Source: Callipepla californica brunnescens
Taxonomy: Eukaryota; Chordata; Aves; Galliformes; Odontophoridae
Length of the DNA stretch: 64,000 bases
Direction: 5' to 3'
Assembly (NCBI GenBank): GCA_023055505.1
Contig: JALIRH010000014.1
Span: 15,464,501-15,528,500 of the forward strand
The notes below the pieces were generated by a model that did not search any database, was not told the DNA's origin, and saw only the letters and a list, made by a program, of their open reading frames with translations. A program made the position numbers and the translations under genes. Positions within the stretch are counted from its first letter, which is position 1. The number at the start of each line of letters is the position of its first letter. Below are positions 14,401-27,485 of the stretch, in pieces.

Positions 14401-17400
14401 GGATTTTTCTCAATATTGACATCAGTGTAAATAATCCAGTTGAGTGCTGCTTTGGCACTCCGGGTTGGCCTGCAGATGCTGCACCATTTCCCCTCAAATC
14501 TAGGTGACAGCTGCAGCTGGGGGGCTGGGTGCTTCCCCCCCAGATACCCTCCAGGATTGTGCATAGGGCCATGCAGAACGAGACCTGCCCATGGGCACAG
14601 CCCCAGCTGAAACCACAGCAGTCCTCCTGAACACCTCACTCCCCCCCCCTCTTTGACTTCACTTCCTTCTTTAACTTCATCAACATCCATTTTTAATAAG
14701 CATCCAAAGGAGTTGAAGGCATCTTTCTTCCCCCACGCGTTTTCTCATTCATTACAGAAGTAATTAGCATTCTGTCTGTTGAGATGCAATAAGACAAATT
14801 TGCTGAAGACTGCAATTTAATCCTATGTCAGGTGAGCTGAATTAGTGTTTTAATTAAGGAAATCCAAACAACAAATACACAGAGAATTCAACCTACAGCA
14901 ATATGTAGCAGCCAAGAAATGCCTCCTTGTTAGCAGGAGGAAATATTTTCCTTTGATTGTTCCAAAAAGATCTTCAAAGACAGATGCGAATATTCAAATA
15001 ACGTATTCACATCCATTTGGCACTATTTCCAAGAAGAGTTAAATACATCTCCAAAATTACCAACATATTTCATCTCCATGTTTTCTAGAAGAAGTAGATC
15101 ACTTTTATATGAAGTAATACCTTTTTCCCCACTTTTCTTTTTGAAACTGATGAAAACTGAGGGAAAAGACCTTAGCCCTTGAAATGCCTGGAAACCATCT
15201 TTTTCAATAACAGCTTAGATCAGCTCACTGAAAAAGCTACTATATCTTAGATCTGACTCTCTAGAGATCATACTTTGATTTCATTAATTAAAAATGGGGG
15301 ATGAAAAACAGACTGTTGAGTTTGCCTCAGAACCTCAGCACGCATAAATCGAAGAAGAGCCATAAAAAGAGACTTGGAGCTGCAAACCTGTCCCATTTCT
15401 GCTAGAAATATGTGCACTGGAATGCCACATACACTCTCACATGCTAATAGTGTCATATTAATGCTGTGAAATCACACTTGTGAGCTGCAGACTTCAATGT
15501 CACTTGGGTAAAAGGATTTCCAAACAGAACCCTTAAGTCCTCCAAACTTGCTTTTGGCTGAAGGAAAGGGGACAGCCCTTTACACTTTTATTTTTGACTC
15601 CTCTGAAAAATACCGACTAGCTGTGGCTTATCACATAGCACAGCTGACAACCACCCAGCACCGAGGGAAACCAACTGAGAAAATCACTGTGAACATTTCT
15701 GGGCTGGAATGATGCATTTTGGTAATGAATATTCTAAGCTCCTTTGACATTTGCAGCACTTGTTCCCAGAGTAGAGGTGGATTTAAAAGACAAGTAGAGA
15801 ATCCTGGAGAGTTCTGTTTTCATGTTGTTAATCAGTTCATCTCCTTTGGTGCAGTTTAACTCCCACCAGCTGGAGCCCTCCAGTGGTTGACCATGGCTGA
15901 GCTGCACTGCCCTGTCTATAGGTGCCCACCTGCATTTGGCGCTTCTGAATGAGGTAACTCCTCCAATTTTTGTCTGTTTCCCATTATTCCTTCCAATTTG
16001 CATTGGAAAACCTCAACTGGCCACAAAAATGGATGTTGTTTGATACCCCACAGGCCAAGCTTTTACCCATTGTTCGCATCACTGCGAACAAAGATGATTT
16101 TTCTCCCCTTTGTGGTCTTTAAATTAGGAACCCAATTTATATATATTTCCACAATAGTCTTCAAACAAACAAACAAAAAAAAAAACTGGCTAACATGCCG
16201 CTTTGAATTTCTCTCCATATACATGCTTGACCATAATTAACCATGTTCCCAGATGTTCCAGGCAGAGCACTCTGCAGTCTCCAAGCCACGAGCCTGCTTG
16301 CCACCAGCAGAAAGCAGAGTTCATGCTCACAAGCCCACATGCCCTGCTCCCACCGAGCCTGAAGCTCTCCTGGTTTGTCTCAGCACATCATCAAAAGTAG
16401 TGGAGGAAGGACTGGGAGTGGGTGAGGTGTTTGTGTCTGCTGAGCCTTGAGCAAGGCCAAAAAAAGAAAGTGACTACGTAACTGGAAATGTTCCTCCCAC
16501 AAAGATGGGAGATACTGCTCACTGTAATGTGGGAACCATTTAAATGTGAAGAAGAGGTCCTCTATGAATCTTTAAGGTTGGAACTAATCTCGTATTTCAG
16601 CTCTGTAATCTAGGACCATTAAATATTTATACTGTTGGGATCCACACAAAGAAAATTAATGCCTTTTCAAAAGAAAAGGATCAAACTGGGAAAGAGGTTA
16701 GAAGTAAAAGAGAGCAAAATACCAAGTAGGATTTTATTTCCATTTTTATACTCAGCTCTCCTTCTGCTAACATGTTATTTCACCCTTGATACCTCTGACA
16801 ATACCAGCTGCTTTGATCCCAAAGGCTTATTTGCTCCCTAAGTCAGCAAACTGGCAATAGCTTAAATAAACTCCAAGAGGTTCAAAGCCCAACAGAGAAA
16901 GATAAAACAAATTTAAACAACAGGAATTCAGGATGGCATGTGTTCCTTAATGACTTTCCTGGAGGCTATATATTTTCTCCCCCTGCTCCTTCTCCTCATC
17001 TACCTTCCTTCTGTTTCCTGGCTTAAATTAGACTGTAAGATGTTCTGAACGGTGAACACATCCCTTCCTGTGCATGCATGCAGAGGGCCATGATCTTCAG
17101 CGTAGACCCTGCTTGATACCAGGAATGATTTTCCATCCGTTGTCAAGGGCACTTCTTTGCTCCATTGACAAGTAGTAAACCAAACAAAGGAAAAAGGGCA
17201 GTTTGCATGTGATGTATTATTTCTCATCAACACACTGCTCATTTCTCATCTCTGGAGGCTTCTTTGAAAAATGCAGTGGGAATTTTGCTCACATGACAAC
17301 ACAGTGGAGAGGCTGTGGACAGCCATAACAAGCCCAAACAAGTCGTGGAAACTAGGAAGACCACTGCTGTACACAACATAATTTATTACCTGTTGCTTTT

Positions 17401-19297
17401 TGCTAGTGGCAGGATTACATCTGTCACTGCCTCAAAGAAGGAATGAAGAGATGCCAAGCAAGTGAAATATCATACAAGTTATTGATTGCCTGGAAGATAT
17501 GGCCCCTGGGGTTAAAAAGCAACTTGCTCCATGTGTAGGTGTGGGGAAGGAGGGACAAATACAGAACAGAGGATCACTTCTCCTTTAATGTAAAGAAGGA
17601 ATTTTATCTGTGACAGAAGTAAGATCAAAGCTGTGTTTTGCCCAGAGCCCTTCTCACCTTCTTTCTGGTGAGTGATCCCAATATTTCCTCCATGCACTGC
17701 ATATTTCTGCCCTTTTCAAGACACTCTCAGAGGCCAAATGCTAAGGATACGAGCAGAGGGTTCTGCCAGGATCCCTAGACTTCAAACACCACAGGTGAGG
17801 CTGTGTGGTTTTAAAGCATGGACTTCTCCACTGTTGTTCTGCAAAACACCCAGAGTGTGTTAACTCCGCAGGAAAGTTAGGAGTGTAATTTCACCACTAA
17901 AAGGAGAAAAACAAACCCTAAAAAGTATCACTGAACCTTACATTGGCTGCCAGTGCTTCAGCCCCACTCAGTCTGCTCCTGGCACAGGATCTGGCCACAG
18001 CAGCAATGGGTGAGAGGCTGGATGTGTTGCTCCATCACCTCCCCAAACACTCTCTGCCTGTCTGCAATACAGCACAGTATCCTTCTTCCAGAGCTTGGGG
18101 AGTCTGGTTCAACTTAGGATAAGATCCAGCAATTTTCCCATTGGCTAATCAAGGAGAACTCTGCACTTTGCTTACCACCAAAACATGGATTATTAAATTA
18201 TGTGTTCGCCATTCAAGCAAATTGCTTTTATGGGGAGCATTTGTTCATATCCCTGCAGGAAGGCTGCATCTTCCCTTCTCCTTCGTACACTGAGTGGTCA
18301 CACTCAAAACAATCTCATTACACCAGACTGAAATTCCACACAGAGTTGCTTATTCTTGTTCCCTGAATACAAAGCAAGTTTAAAAGCATCCATCCGGTTC
18401 AGATATGGGAGTTCCTTTTTGACAACACACCCCAGGCCCCAGCTCAGGTGACAACTGGCACTGTAACTGTTCTGCCCACTTTGAAACTCCCTCCATTGGT
18501 GTCTGTCCTCCCTTGGTGCTCACCAAGCATCCAGACCACAGTGTTCTGTTCTGAGTCACAAAACCCAGTCCAATTCCGCACAGATCCCTACAAATGCTGC
18601 AGGAGAGAGAGTGTATATATGGAATTATCAGTTATATCGATCCAGGGAACAGTCAGCTGTCCTGAAGTCATTACAGCCATGATCCTGTGTGCAACCTGCT
18701 TATTTCCAAGCCTCTTTAAAAAGCAGCCTCTGACCAACAACCATATAAACCCTTCTGCACCTCAAACTCTGCCCAACCCTCTTCTTCTAGAAGCAATTTC
18801 TGTAACTGATCATCATCCAAGGCCTTCCAGCAGTAGAAAGTTACTGTGTATTAGAAACACATGTAAATCTTCTGTAGATTGTGTCCAAAAATGCTGAGAA
18901 CAACAAACATTCGCATCTGACCAGTAGCCACAAGTTTTTTTGTAAATATTTATATAGAAAAATCTGAAGCACAAAATCTCTGTTTACTGTAAAGCAGTAA
19001 TGCTCAAAGTCAAGGAATTTTTAAGGGCATACACAGTGTTCACTAGCTGAAAATCTGCGCTTGAAGTCTGAGTGACAAAGCCTGGGTTTAGTTACAGTCA
19101 GCTTGAATCTCTCAGACTGAATTCAAGGGATCCACATCTTTGGCAGCAGTCATGAGGAGCTCTCCTGAGCTGTTCCCTGAGCTTCAGACCTGCCCATAAG
19201 GAGCTCATTGGCAGGGGCTGGAGATTCTCTTGGGGTGCATATGCAAGAAACTAAAAGCAAACAAGAGTCGTGGTGGGCTTTGTTGGTTTCTCTCCTT

Positions 19298-19313
19298 CCC
19301 CCCCCCCCCCCCC
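19298..19313. repeat. Poly-C homopolymer (16 nt)
   Basis: An uninterrupted run of C follows a pyrimidine-rich stretch. Its length is likely variable between individuals or assemblies. Confidence 0.9.
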
Positions 19314-20330
19314 TCAGTCTGTTTGTAACCCCTTTATATGTTTGTTTTGGCAGTTCCCATCAGCACACCACCAAGCCATGGATATGGGTAGATGCTAAAG
19401 GAGGGAAGGGATGCCCCATGTGTTGTTGGATGGTGACATGCCTACAGTTGCAGTCAGGCTGACTTGAGCTGAGAGCTCCATAAATTGAGATGTTACACTT
19501 GAGCGCATACAGAATTAATGGAGAACTGAATTCTTTTTTAACCCTTTGCTTTCTGCCAGAGAATACCTTTGAATAAATGAATTTCTCCTGAATACTCTAC
19601 ATGGGAAACAGTCAACTTGGAAAGAGAAGGGAAAATACTGATGAATATCTGATGTCGCATAGGAACAGGCTAAAAATATTAATCTTGTTTCCAATGGAGA
19701 AAAACAATGAAATATAAAGAACTTAAAATCAGACCTGGAATATGTCACAGTATATGTAAGGAGATAGAGTTTGCTGAAGGATTTAACCTTTCCTCAATGC
19801 ACCCTGTACTATCTACTCAGTTTCTCTGTATCCTTTGCTTTACATAATCTTGATAATTTCCTATTTTGGATGTGAAGTAACCAGTAACAGTCACTCAGGG
19901 AAAAACCTGTCAAACATAGGAGAGGATTTTTCTTCCCCCACTTCTGATGCTTAATAACTTTAGGAATGCAGGACAAACAACTTCTTTCTCTGCTTCCATT
20001 ACATTAGTGACATGCATTGGTTACAGAATGCTCCATCCTCAGTATTGCCCTGCATCTTTCTTTTTAAAGATCACATGAAATTAAGAGAAGGTTTTAGGGA
20101 CATACACCCCTGAGCCACTGATGTTCCCTGCCTGGCATGGGCTTAGGTCATGCTTTGAAAAGCTCTTTGAGAAGCTCAAGCCAGAGGAATCCCCACATCT
20201 GGGGCACCATCAGCCAGCCTTCCTACCCAGTGGTCAGCATGTTGGTTGGCCACTGAGAGTTAAACCCTTAAAATTACACTTAAAAATTAAATCCCACACT
20301 CAGAAGAAATTGCTCCCCCTCTCTCCTTGT

Positions 20331-20400
20331 ATCATAGGATCACCAACATTGGAAAAGACCTACTAGATCATCGAGTCCAACTGTCATGCTGCAAAGAGCT
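20331..20400 (-). repeat. CR1 LINE fragment
   Basis: Reverse complement of the CR1 3' region: 'atcataggatcaccaac', then 'ttggaaaagaccta' and 'atcatcgagtccaact'. It is a degraded copy with an uncertain inner boundary. Confidence 0.8.
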
Positions 20401-23184
20401 CTTTCTATCAGAAATACCTACTAATTTTTGGTTTCTGCTGCCCACGAGGTCGCTGTAAGTGTAGGGAAGCACTCACAGCTGTATAAAAGCTGCCTACCCC
20501 TTTTCTACGCTCTGCTTACAGATCTTGTGTCTCACACTGATGAAAAGAGAACAGCCCTTGCATTCCTCTTTCCCACAAATCTTCCTCAGCTGCGGCAGAG
20601 TGGGAGCTACAGAGAACCATTTGCTGACTGCCCTCAAAGCAAAATTTACAGTTATTGGGTAATTCAGTAACTCTTGATCTAGTCCTTGAGAAATGAGATC
20701 TGGCCTGCTCCTCCTATGGTGGCAATGAGATGTTAATGAAAGAACTATATCAACAGCTCTGGAGTTATCTCTGATTTATGCAAGAAGTTGGCGATAGATT
20801 CAATTACAGTAGATTAACTTTGGCATAGCTTCAGCAAGAAAACAATATATCAGGACCAAATTTTATTCCAAATATAAACTCTCTATTGCCTCGCCTGAGT
20901 TCCTATTTGTTTGGCTTGCACTGACAAACTTTAATTCTAAGAATGTAATTACAACTTAATTTGCCACTAGAATTTTCAGGGCAATATTATTCACTTGAAA
21001 GGAAAGTAAGTTTACTTCTCATTGCTTCTCATTGAGCTTAAATACGAAGGTTAATTTTCTTCAGGCCAGAGGATTTCAGTTCTGACTCAATTTCTATGCA
21101 TTTGGGGCAACCAGCACAGCTGTGAAACATAATTGCTGTTAGCAATGTAGGGCCACTCGTTCTCATTTACAAAATTGCTCACTCTTTTGTGTGCTTCCCA
21201 CATCCCAGCTTTGTGAAGTGGTCCTGATTAGCTGCCCCCAGGTGCCAGCTTTCTGGGCTCTTCACTACCTCTGCCTCAGATGCTTCCAACCACACTCTGC
21301 ATGGCAAAAATAGCCTAATTACAGACAACAAGCTGACCCAACAAATGGGCAGAGGGGCCAGAAAGGGAAGTGTGAAGGTTTATTCATCCCATCAGAGTGC
21401 AGAGGAGTTTTGCCTGCTGGCAGTCCTGGTGAGATGCTGAGGATGTATGGCTCCGCACACCAGTGAGTCCCCAAGTTCCTACCTCAGCTGAAGAAGATGA
21501 GAGCACAAATGGCACAAATCCATTATTTATGATCTGTAAACAAATGTACAGTAGCAACATCCCTGGACCCTCTCTTCTCAGCAGACCCCAAAGAGAACAG
21601 AGACTTTTCTTCCCAAAAACACGGAGGTGAAGCCAAGACCCTATGGAGGCACCAATGAAGGTGAAGGGCAGAGCAGAGTCCAAAGCCTTGGCTGCAACAA
21701 ACACATAAATAAGTCCTAGCAACCCCTCCTCCAGCCCACACTCCGGGGGCTCCTCGAGCAGCACTTGGGGTTACAGTGAGTACAAATGGCTCTTTCACAC
21801 ATCCCAGATGTTACTCATTTGCTCCTCATCTGACTCAAAGTTTTGGCTTCATTCTTTCACTGCTCCCAAAGCCTACCAGTTGTCCCAGAAACCTCTCCAT
21901 GGGCAATGGGAGGGATGGCTCGCCAGCACAGCCCAACAACTTCTCATTCTGATTGCCTCCTCCTTCCCCACTGAAACTCATCTACTGGCCATTTCCAGTG
22001 ATACACTGCATATTGTGCTATTCACCAAGGTGCTAAAATGCCATATGCTTTTCTCCTCTGCACGGGGACTCAAAAATGCTCAGGGACATTTGCAAAATTA
22101 AGTGGAGAGCGGTCACAGCAAGCAGGACCAGGTGGTCCATGGGAAAATAATTTGAGTGAGTTTGCCTGCACGTAGATAAACCAGCAAAGCTTTGATGTGC
22201 AGAAGGTACCAGCAACAGAGCACCTACTGCAGTACATCACTTCAGTATTTAGTCCCATGGGAAACTGTATTTTTCAAGACAAAATAAACACAGCATTTAG
22301 CTCCAAATTCTTTCTATTCCTGGGTTCACCAGCTCTGCATGAAAATCAAAACATCTCCTGCACAGCCCTGGAAGAGTGTGGGCCTGACTGCTTTGACTGA
22401 ACCGTGTGAGTAGGAGTCTGGAATGTAATTGATACCTTCCCATGAGTTATCTTTTAATTTACTCTAAGGATCCCAGAAGAACCTAAAAATCCTCAGTAGG
22501 TACTTCATTTTTTGCCATGTCAATAGTTCCAGCTGTATTGCACTCTGTCAAAGAAAAGGATAATGCAACCAAATTCCTGGAAATGAATTGCTGACAATAC
22601 ACATGTATGCCTTTTTACTCAAATCTATATACCAGTTGTACACCATAAGACACAGAAGTCACTAACCAGTCCATAACTCAAGATAAATAACATTCCCCAT
22701 GGATCCTACCAGTTATATTAAGCACACAGATCACCCAAAGTCAGTTGTCACTGCCAGCAGGAACTGATCTAAAATAAATCAGCCAAGAGAGCTCTGGTGC
22801 AGTGTCTGGAGCCCAGGGTGAGGGGGAAAGGAGCTGTGTGTTCATGCCCAGCTCTGCACCTTGGATCTCCCAGCTCCAAGTGGTTGGGACCTTCCCAGCA
22901 CTCTCTAAGCCATTCACAATTCGACAAGAAATTCTGAGATGAAGATAAACTTCAAGGTAGGGTGTATTCATAGAGAATGCAAAGCAAGTACTAATGAGCC
23001 AGAGCTCTCCATTTACCAAAACTGACTTGATAAGAGCCCCAGACAATTGAGTAGCATGTAACCACCACCAACAACACCATCGTTTAGTCTATACATAACT
23101 CAGGTTTGAAGTAATGTCATCCCAGGGCAGAGAAGCTTGCCAGACTATACTCAGTGGGATTTGCTGTGTATTTGAATGGATGAC

Positions 23185-23203
23185 AAAAAAAAAAAAAAAA
23201 AAA
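23185..23203. repeat. Poly-A homopolymer (19 nt)
   Basis: A run of 19 A. I see no recognisable processed gene copy immediately upstream, so it is treated as simple repeat. Confidence 0.9.
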
Positions 23204-26200
23204 TTAGGAATAGCTTCAGGTAATCAAACCTCAGAGCAGTGGGGGCTGAAAGCTGCCTTGCCCAACTCTGCGATTGGTTTTTCTCTGGGAAGAGATTTGT
23301 GGTGCTCTTTGACATATGAAATGCGCCCTTAAATGACGGGATTTATGAGCGTGCTGTCAGAACCCTGCAGCTGCAAGCCGAGGGACAGCACGCACCGTTT
23401 TCATCCGTGATGTATTCCAGCAATTAAAATACCAAGCAGCACACTGTGGCAGTTCTTTAAAGAAAACTTGTAAATATTTTGCAGGCAGCAGGGTAGACTT
23501 TTGCCCTGCTATTTCCTCTCCCATGACAAACCCAGCAATTACAGATGCTGGGAAGTTAAGGGGAGCTGTGCACAACAGGGATAGGAAATTACCATAAATG
23601 TCCCTGCTCCACTCTTCCACAAGCATCACTTTCCAGTCGTGGCCCTACAGTACTGGGCCCCATCTCAGCTTCCCCCTATAGAAACCCATCACATTGTGTT
23701 GCTGTGCCAACAGGGATTTGTTGGCACATTCATTCGCCACTGCTGTACCCACCCCACACAGCTGCAGCCCACATTGGGGGCCAGTGTCCACAGAGCCCAA
23801 CCCTGAACACAACAAATTAAAAGTGAGTGACTTCCCCAAACAGAGGCTGGGGAGGATCATCTGAAACAAAAATCCAAACAACTTTTCAACAGGAAACAAT
23901 GGGACAGATGTAAGAATATTTACGACTGGAAACTGCTCAACATGCCAATTAATTTTGAAGGGACTTAAATAGATTAAGCTCTTTTTTACTGGAAAATGTG
24001 AACAAGTCATGAATCAGAATAATACCTTCAGTGACATCAATGTGCTGTCCTGGAAGCTTGTTCAGAAATTAAAGGAAAACTCTGAAAGATCCAAAGCAGA
24101 TAGTAACCTTTCTGATGCATTAGCTGCATCAGTGCCCCACACTGCTCCTAGAAATGATTTGGTTCCATCTCCCTGGGGGCTCGAACTGAGCACAAAACCA
24201 TGGCAGTTGCTTGCAGCACCTCCAGGCCAATAGGCTCATCCTGTGCCTGCAGTCACCCAAGCAGCAACGGACAGAACCCCTCTTCCACAGGGAAAACCCA
24301 CAGCACTGGCCAGCCCCAAACCTTGCACAGATTTCTTTCCCACCAGCACAGTCAGCCCCTTCCTAAGGGCAAAAACCGAGAAGTGCCTTTCCAGTAAGTC
24401 AAAGAAATCAACTTAATTTTTCCAAAAGGCACTGAAATTTGTCCATTGTAAATGTTGGTTTTGCAACAAGACATTTTCCTCAGGAAGACTCTCCAGAAGG
24501 ACTCTGCTCTGCTCTACTTATTATCGCCCCCTTCCCTTCCTTTCACATTTTATATAGCACTCCATGTTATCTTACGCAAATTTGTCATGTTCCTCCCAAA
24601 ACAGTATTATATTTAGAGAGGCTACAAGGAGGCACTAATAAAATGCTGGTTATTTAAAGAGTTCAGGATAAATGTGACACACGCACTCCTCTAAATAGAA
24701 AGCAGCTGGAGGAATACTAACAATGTCAATGTTATGCGTAAACTCTGTTTCCCCATAGAAAACTATGGAAACAGAAAAAGAACCCAGAAGAATCCTCTTT
24801 GCTCAAGCTGAGACTTATTGCTGCTGGTTCTGAGTATAGCTGCTGCTGGAGACATATTGCTTCACGTTTCCAGGCTCTGCTATTCTGATAGCAGTAAGTT
24901 CCATTCCGATTTCCTCCCTAGCAGCTTAAAGACCAGGGAATTGTGTTTTCTTTGGCAGATTCATAGCAATAGTGAGAATATTTTGTCCCTAAATACGAGC
25001 AGGTTTTCTCTTCCATTAAAAGATCTGAACCGTTGAGATATTGACCCCTTTCTGCAGAACACATAGCACAGCTCCCACTTCTTGATATCCAGCGAGAGCT
25101 TTGGCACTGTGAAGAACCTGCGATGAATCTTTGTGTGCAGCCACATGCAAAGCCCAACCCAACATCCAAAGGTTATCTGTGGAGGCTGAGGCACAGAAGT
25201 CTCCAGGCATGGCTGGCTCAGAAGTGTGACTGCCAGCTAAGGGGCAGCCAAATCCCACCACGGGGATCCTCGGGGAGAGAAGGAAATGCCATCAATTCAC
25301 TTTGAGCCCTGCAGGATGGCTTTTCTCCATGTAAGACCAGCACTGAGTCCCAAGAAATGGGAGCCATCCTTGTGAAAAGGGTTAAAAAAAGAAAAACCCT
25401 CCAGTAATGAGAAGCAAAGGGCCCCGGGGCACTTCAGCTGCTGAAGTGCAGGTGTCACTTACGGAAACCTCACAAAATACAATCTCTTCTCTACCACCAA
25501 TACTCAAGCCCACGAGGAATTCCTCTCACACTTACAACCAGATGCTGCAATCGACACTCAGCAAGAGGGGGGAAGGACCCACCGCATCCCTCAGACCCAG
25601 GACAGATGGAGCCAAACCACGCTCCAATGACACCAACAGAGCCACTCTTCTGGCAGTCACACAGTGCTATGGGATGGGGACTAAGGAGCAGGAGCTGGCT
25701 TTCCACATTCTACAGCAAGCAGGAAGCTTTCAGGTGGGTCTGCTCTCATTTAAAGGCAGTCAAACCTCTTCAATTATATCCCCTGCTCACTTATTAAACC
25801 CAAATTCTTTGATTATGAGGATTTTTTTTTTTTTTTGCATAACTCAGGTGCAGAGAACACAGCCACAGCAGCACATTGCTAACAAGCACCACCATAAGCT
25901 AAGATTAAAACTAGCATTGTGGTAGAGGCAGTTGTAGTAGAGGCAGTTCCCAGCCCGTGTCTTAAACCAGATACACTGCCAGCATCATGCTGAGGAGGAG
26001 GAGGAGGAGAGGCTGAAGGCTCTCATCACCCCTTGCCCCACCCAGCACCCATACAACCAGCAACTCACAGCATCCCCAGTTTAAAAGAGTCACATTCCCC
26101 ACAATAAAAAGAGAGCATGTACATGGTGGAAAAGCCAAGCAACGTGATACTCCTTTGGCTCAGTCCCCAAAGAGGTCATGTTTTACTAAATTAATAATCT

Positions 26201-26375
26201 ATTTAGATCTGTTCAGCTTCAGCTTCTTAAGAGACTAATCCAGACAAGCCTAAAAGTATTAATAACATTTCAGTCTGGGCTTGAAGAGAGATTAGGGAAC
26301 ATTTATTTATTTAGCTTCCAGTATTTTCTGATTGCTCTAAACTTTTCCTTGCACCAGCACCTAAATGAGGAACTA

Positions 26376-26396
26376 TGGGGGGGAGGGGGGGGGAAG
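26376..26396. repeat. G-rich low-complexity tract
   Basis: A short stretch of G runs (7 and 9 Gs separated by single A) could form a G-quadruplex. It is in the gene-poor flank with no gene nearby. Confidence 0.85.
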
Positions 26397-26437
26397 ATTG
26401 TAGTAGAGTTTGTGTTGAATTAAATCCCACCAGGAAA

Positions 26438-26465
26438 TATCTATCTATCTATATATATATATATC
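26438..26465. repeat. (ATCT)n/(AT)n compound microsatellite
   Basis: Three ATCT units run directly into an (AT)n stretch. Confidence 0.9.
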
Positions 26466-26769
26466 TCAAGGCAACCCTAGTGAAATTGATCCACTTAACA
26501 TTCAACAGAAGAAATACAGAGGAACACACTTAGCTCTGAACGCAGAAAATTGGGGTTTTATAGCTCCATATTTCAAAACTACCGCAATGAACTTCTGTAA
26601 CTGCAGTTAAATCTTCGCTCCCAGCACAGCTGCTGTTTGCAGAAAGTTGTTGTACTTGAAGTTCCTGCTTTGATTGTTGGGCTTGGTGTTTGGGTTATTT
26701 TCAGGGGTCCTTCAGCATAAGCCTGTTAACCCAAGTGACTGAGACCAGCACCTTACCTTGGACTTTTAA

Positions 26770-26885
26770 TCACAGAATGGCTTGGGTTGGAAGGGACCTC
26801 AGAGATCATCCACTTTTCAACCTCTCTGATGCAGGAAGTATTGCCAACCACTAAACCCTACCACCTCAGCCTCCCTGTCCTTTGA
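26770..26885 (-). repeat. CR1 LINE fragment
   Basis: Reverse-complement CR1 3' end: 'cacagaatggcttgggttgg' followed by 'aagggacctcagagatcatc' and a degraded continuation ('aaccactaaaccctaccacc'). The terminal ATTCTATG repeat is mostly lost. Confidence 0.88.
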
Positions 26886-27404
26886 TTCCCTCCAGGAAGG
26901 AAACCCAGGCGTGTGGGCTGGAGAGGAGCCACGGTACCTCTGCATATGTCAGGTTATTATTGGAGTACCATGAGTCAGTGCCCTGGGAAGCAAAAGTTGA
27001 CTTGCCACAGTACAAGAAAGGTTCACATTAATTCAGAGTAGAATTAGATCTTGAAATAGCTTGTGAACGTTACATGGCCATAAAGCCACTAACCCTCACC
27101 CTGTTTCATTAGGGTGTGGGGGCACTGCTGTTCTGCAGACAGGGAGGAGTGAGATGAGGGGATAGCAGCCGCAGGAGCTGAGAGAGACACAGTGAATGAC
27201 ATCACAGGCAGCACCCTGGGAACAGAAGCAGGGAATATTCTGCAGAGAAGAAAAGCACAACTGATGGCAGAAATAAGCCCTTAAGACATTTCACTCCTCA
27301 CAGCCCCCATCTTTCTAAAGGCAGCCTCCAGGCAGAGCCATAGGCTGTATTCCAAACCCCTGCATGCATAATACAGTGGCCTGCAGGCTCCATAATAATC
27401 ACAA

Positions 27405-27485
27405 TCATTACAGATGGATCAAGACCACTAAGACCATCTAGTCCAACTGCCAGCCCATGCACACCACAGCCACCAAGCCATGGCA
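27405..27485 (-). repeat. CR1 LINE fragment
   Basis: The sequence carries 'gaccactaagaccatctagt' then 'ccaactgccagcccatgc', which is the minus-strand form of a CR1 3' end. The outermost part is eroded. Confidence 0.8.

Noticed and set aside
25407..25925. 172-codon ORF in the upstream flank
   Set aside because: There is no recognisable domain; it reads through a poly-T tract and its composition is random.
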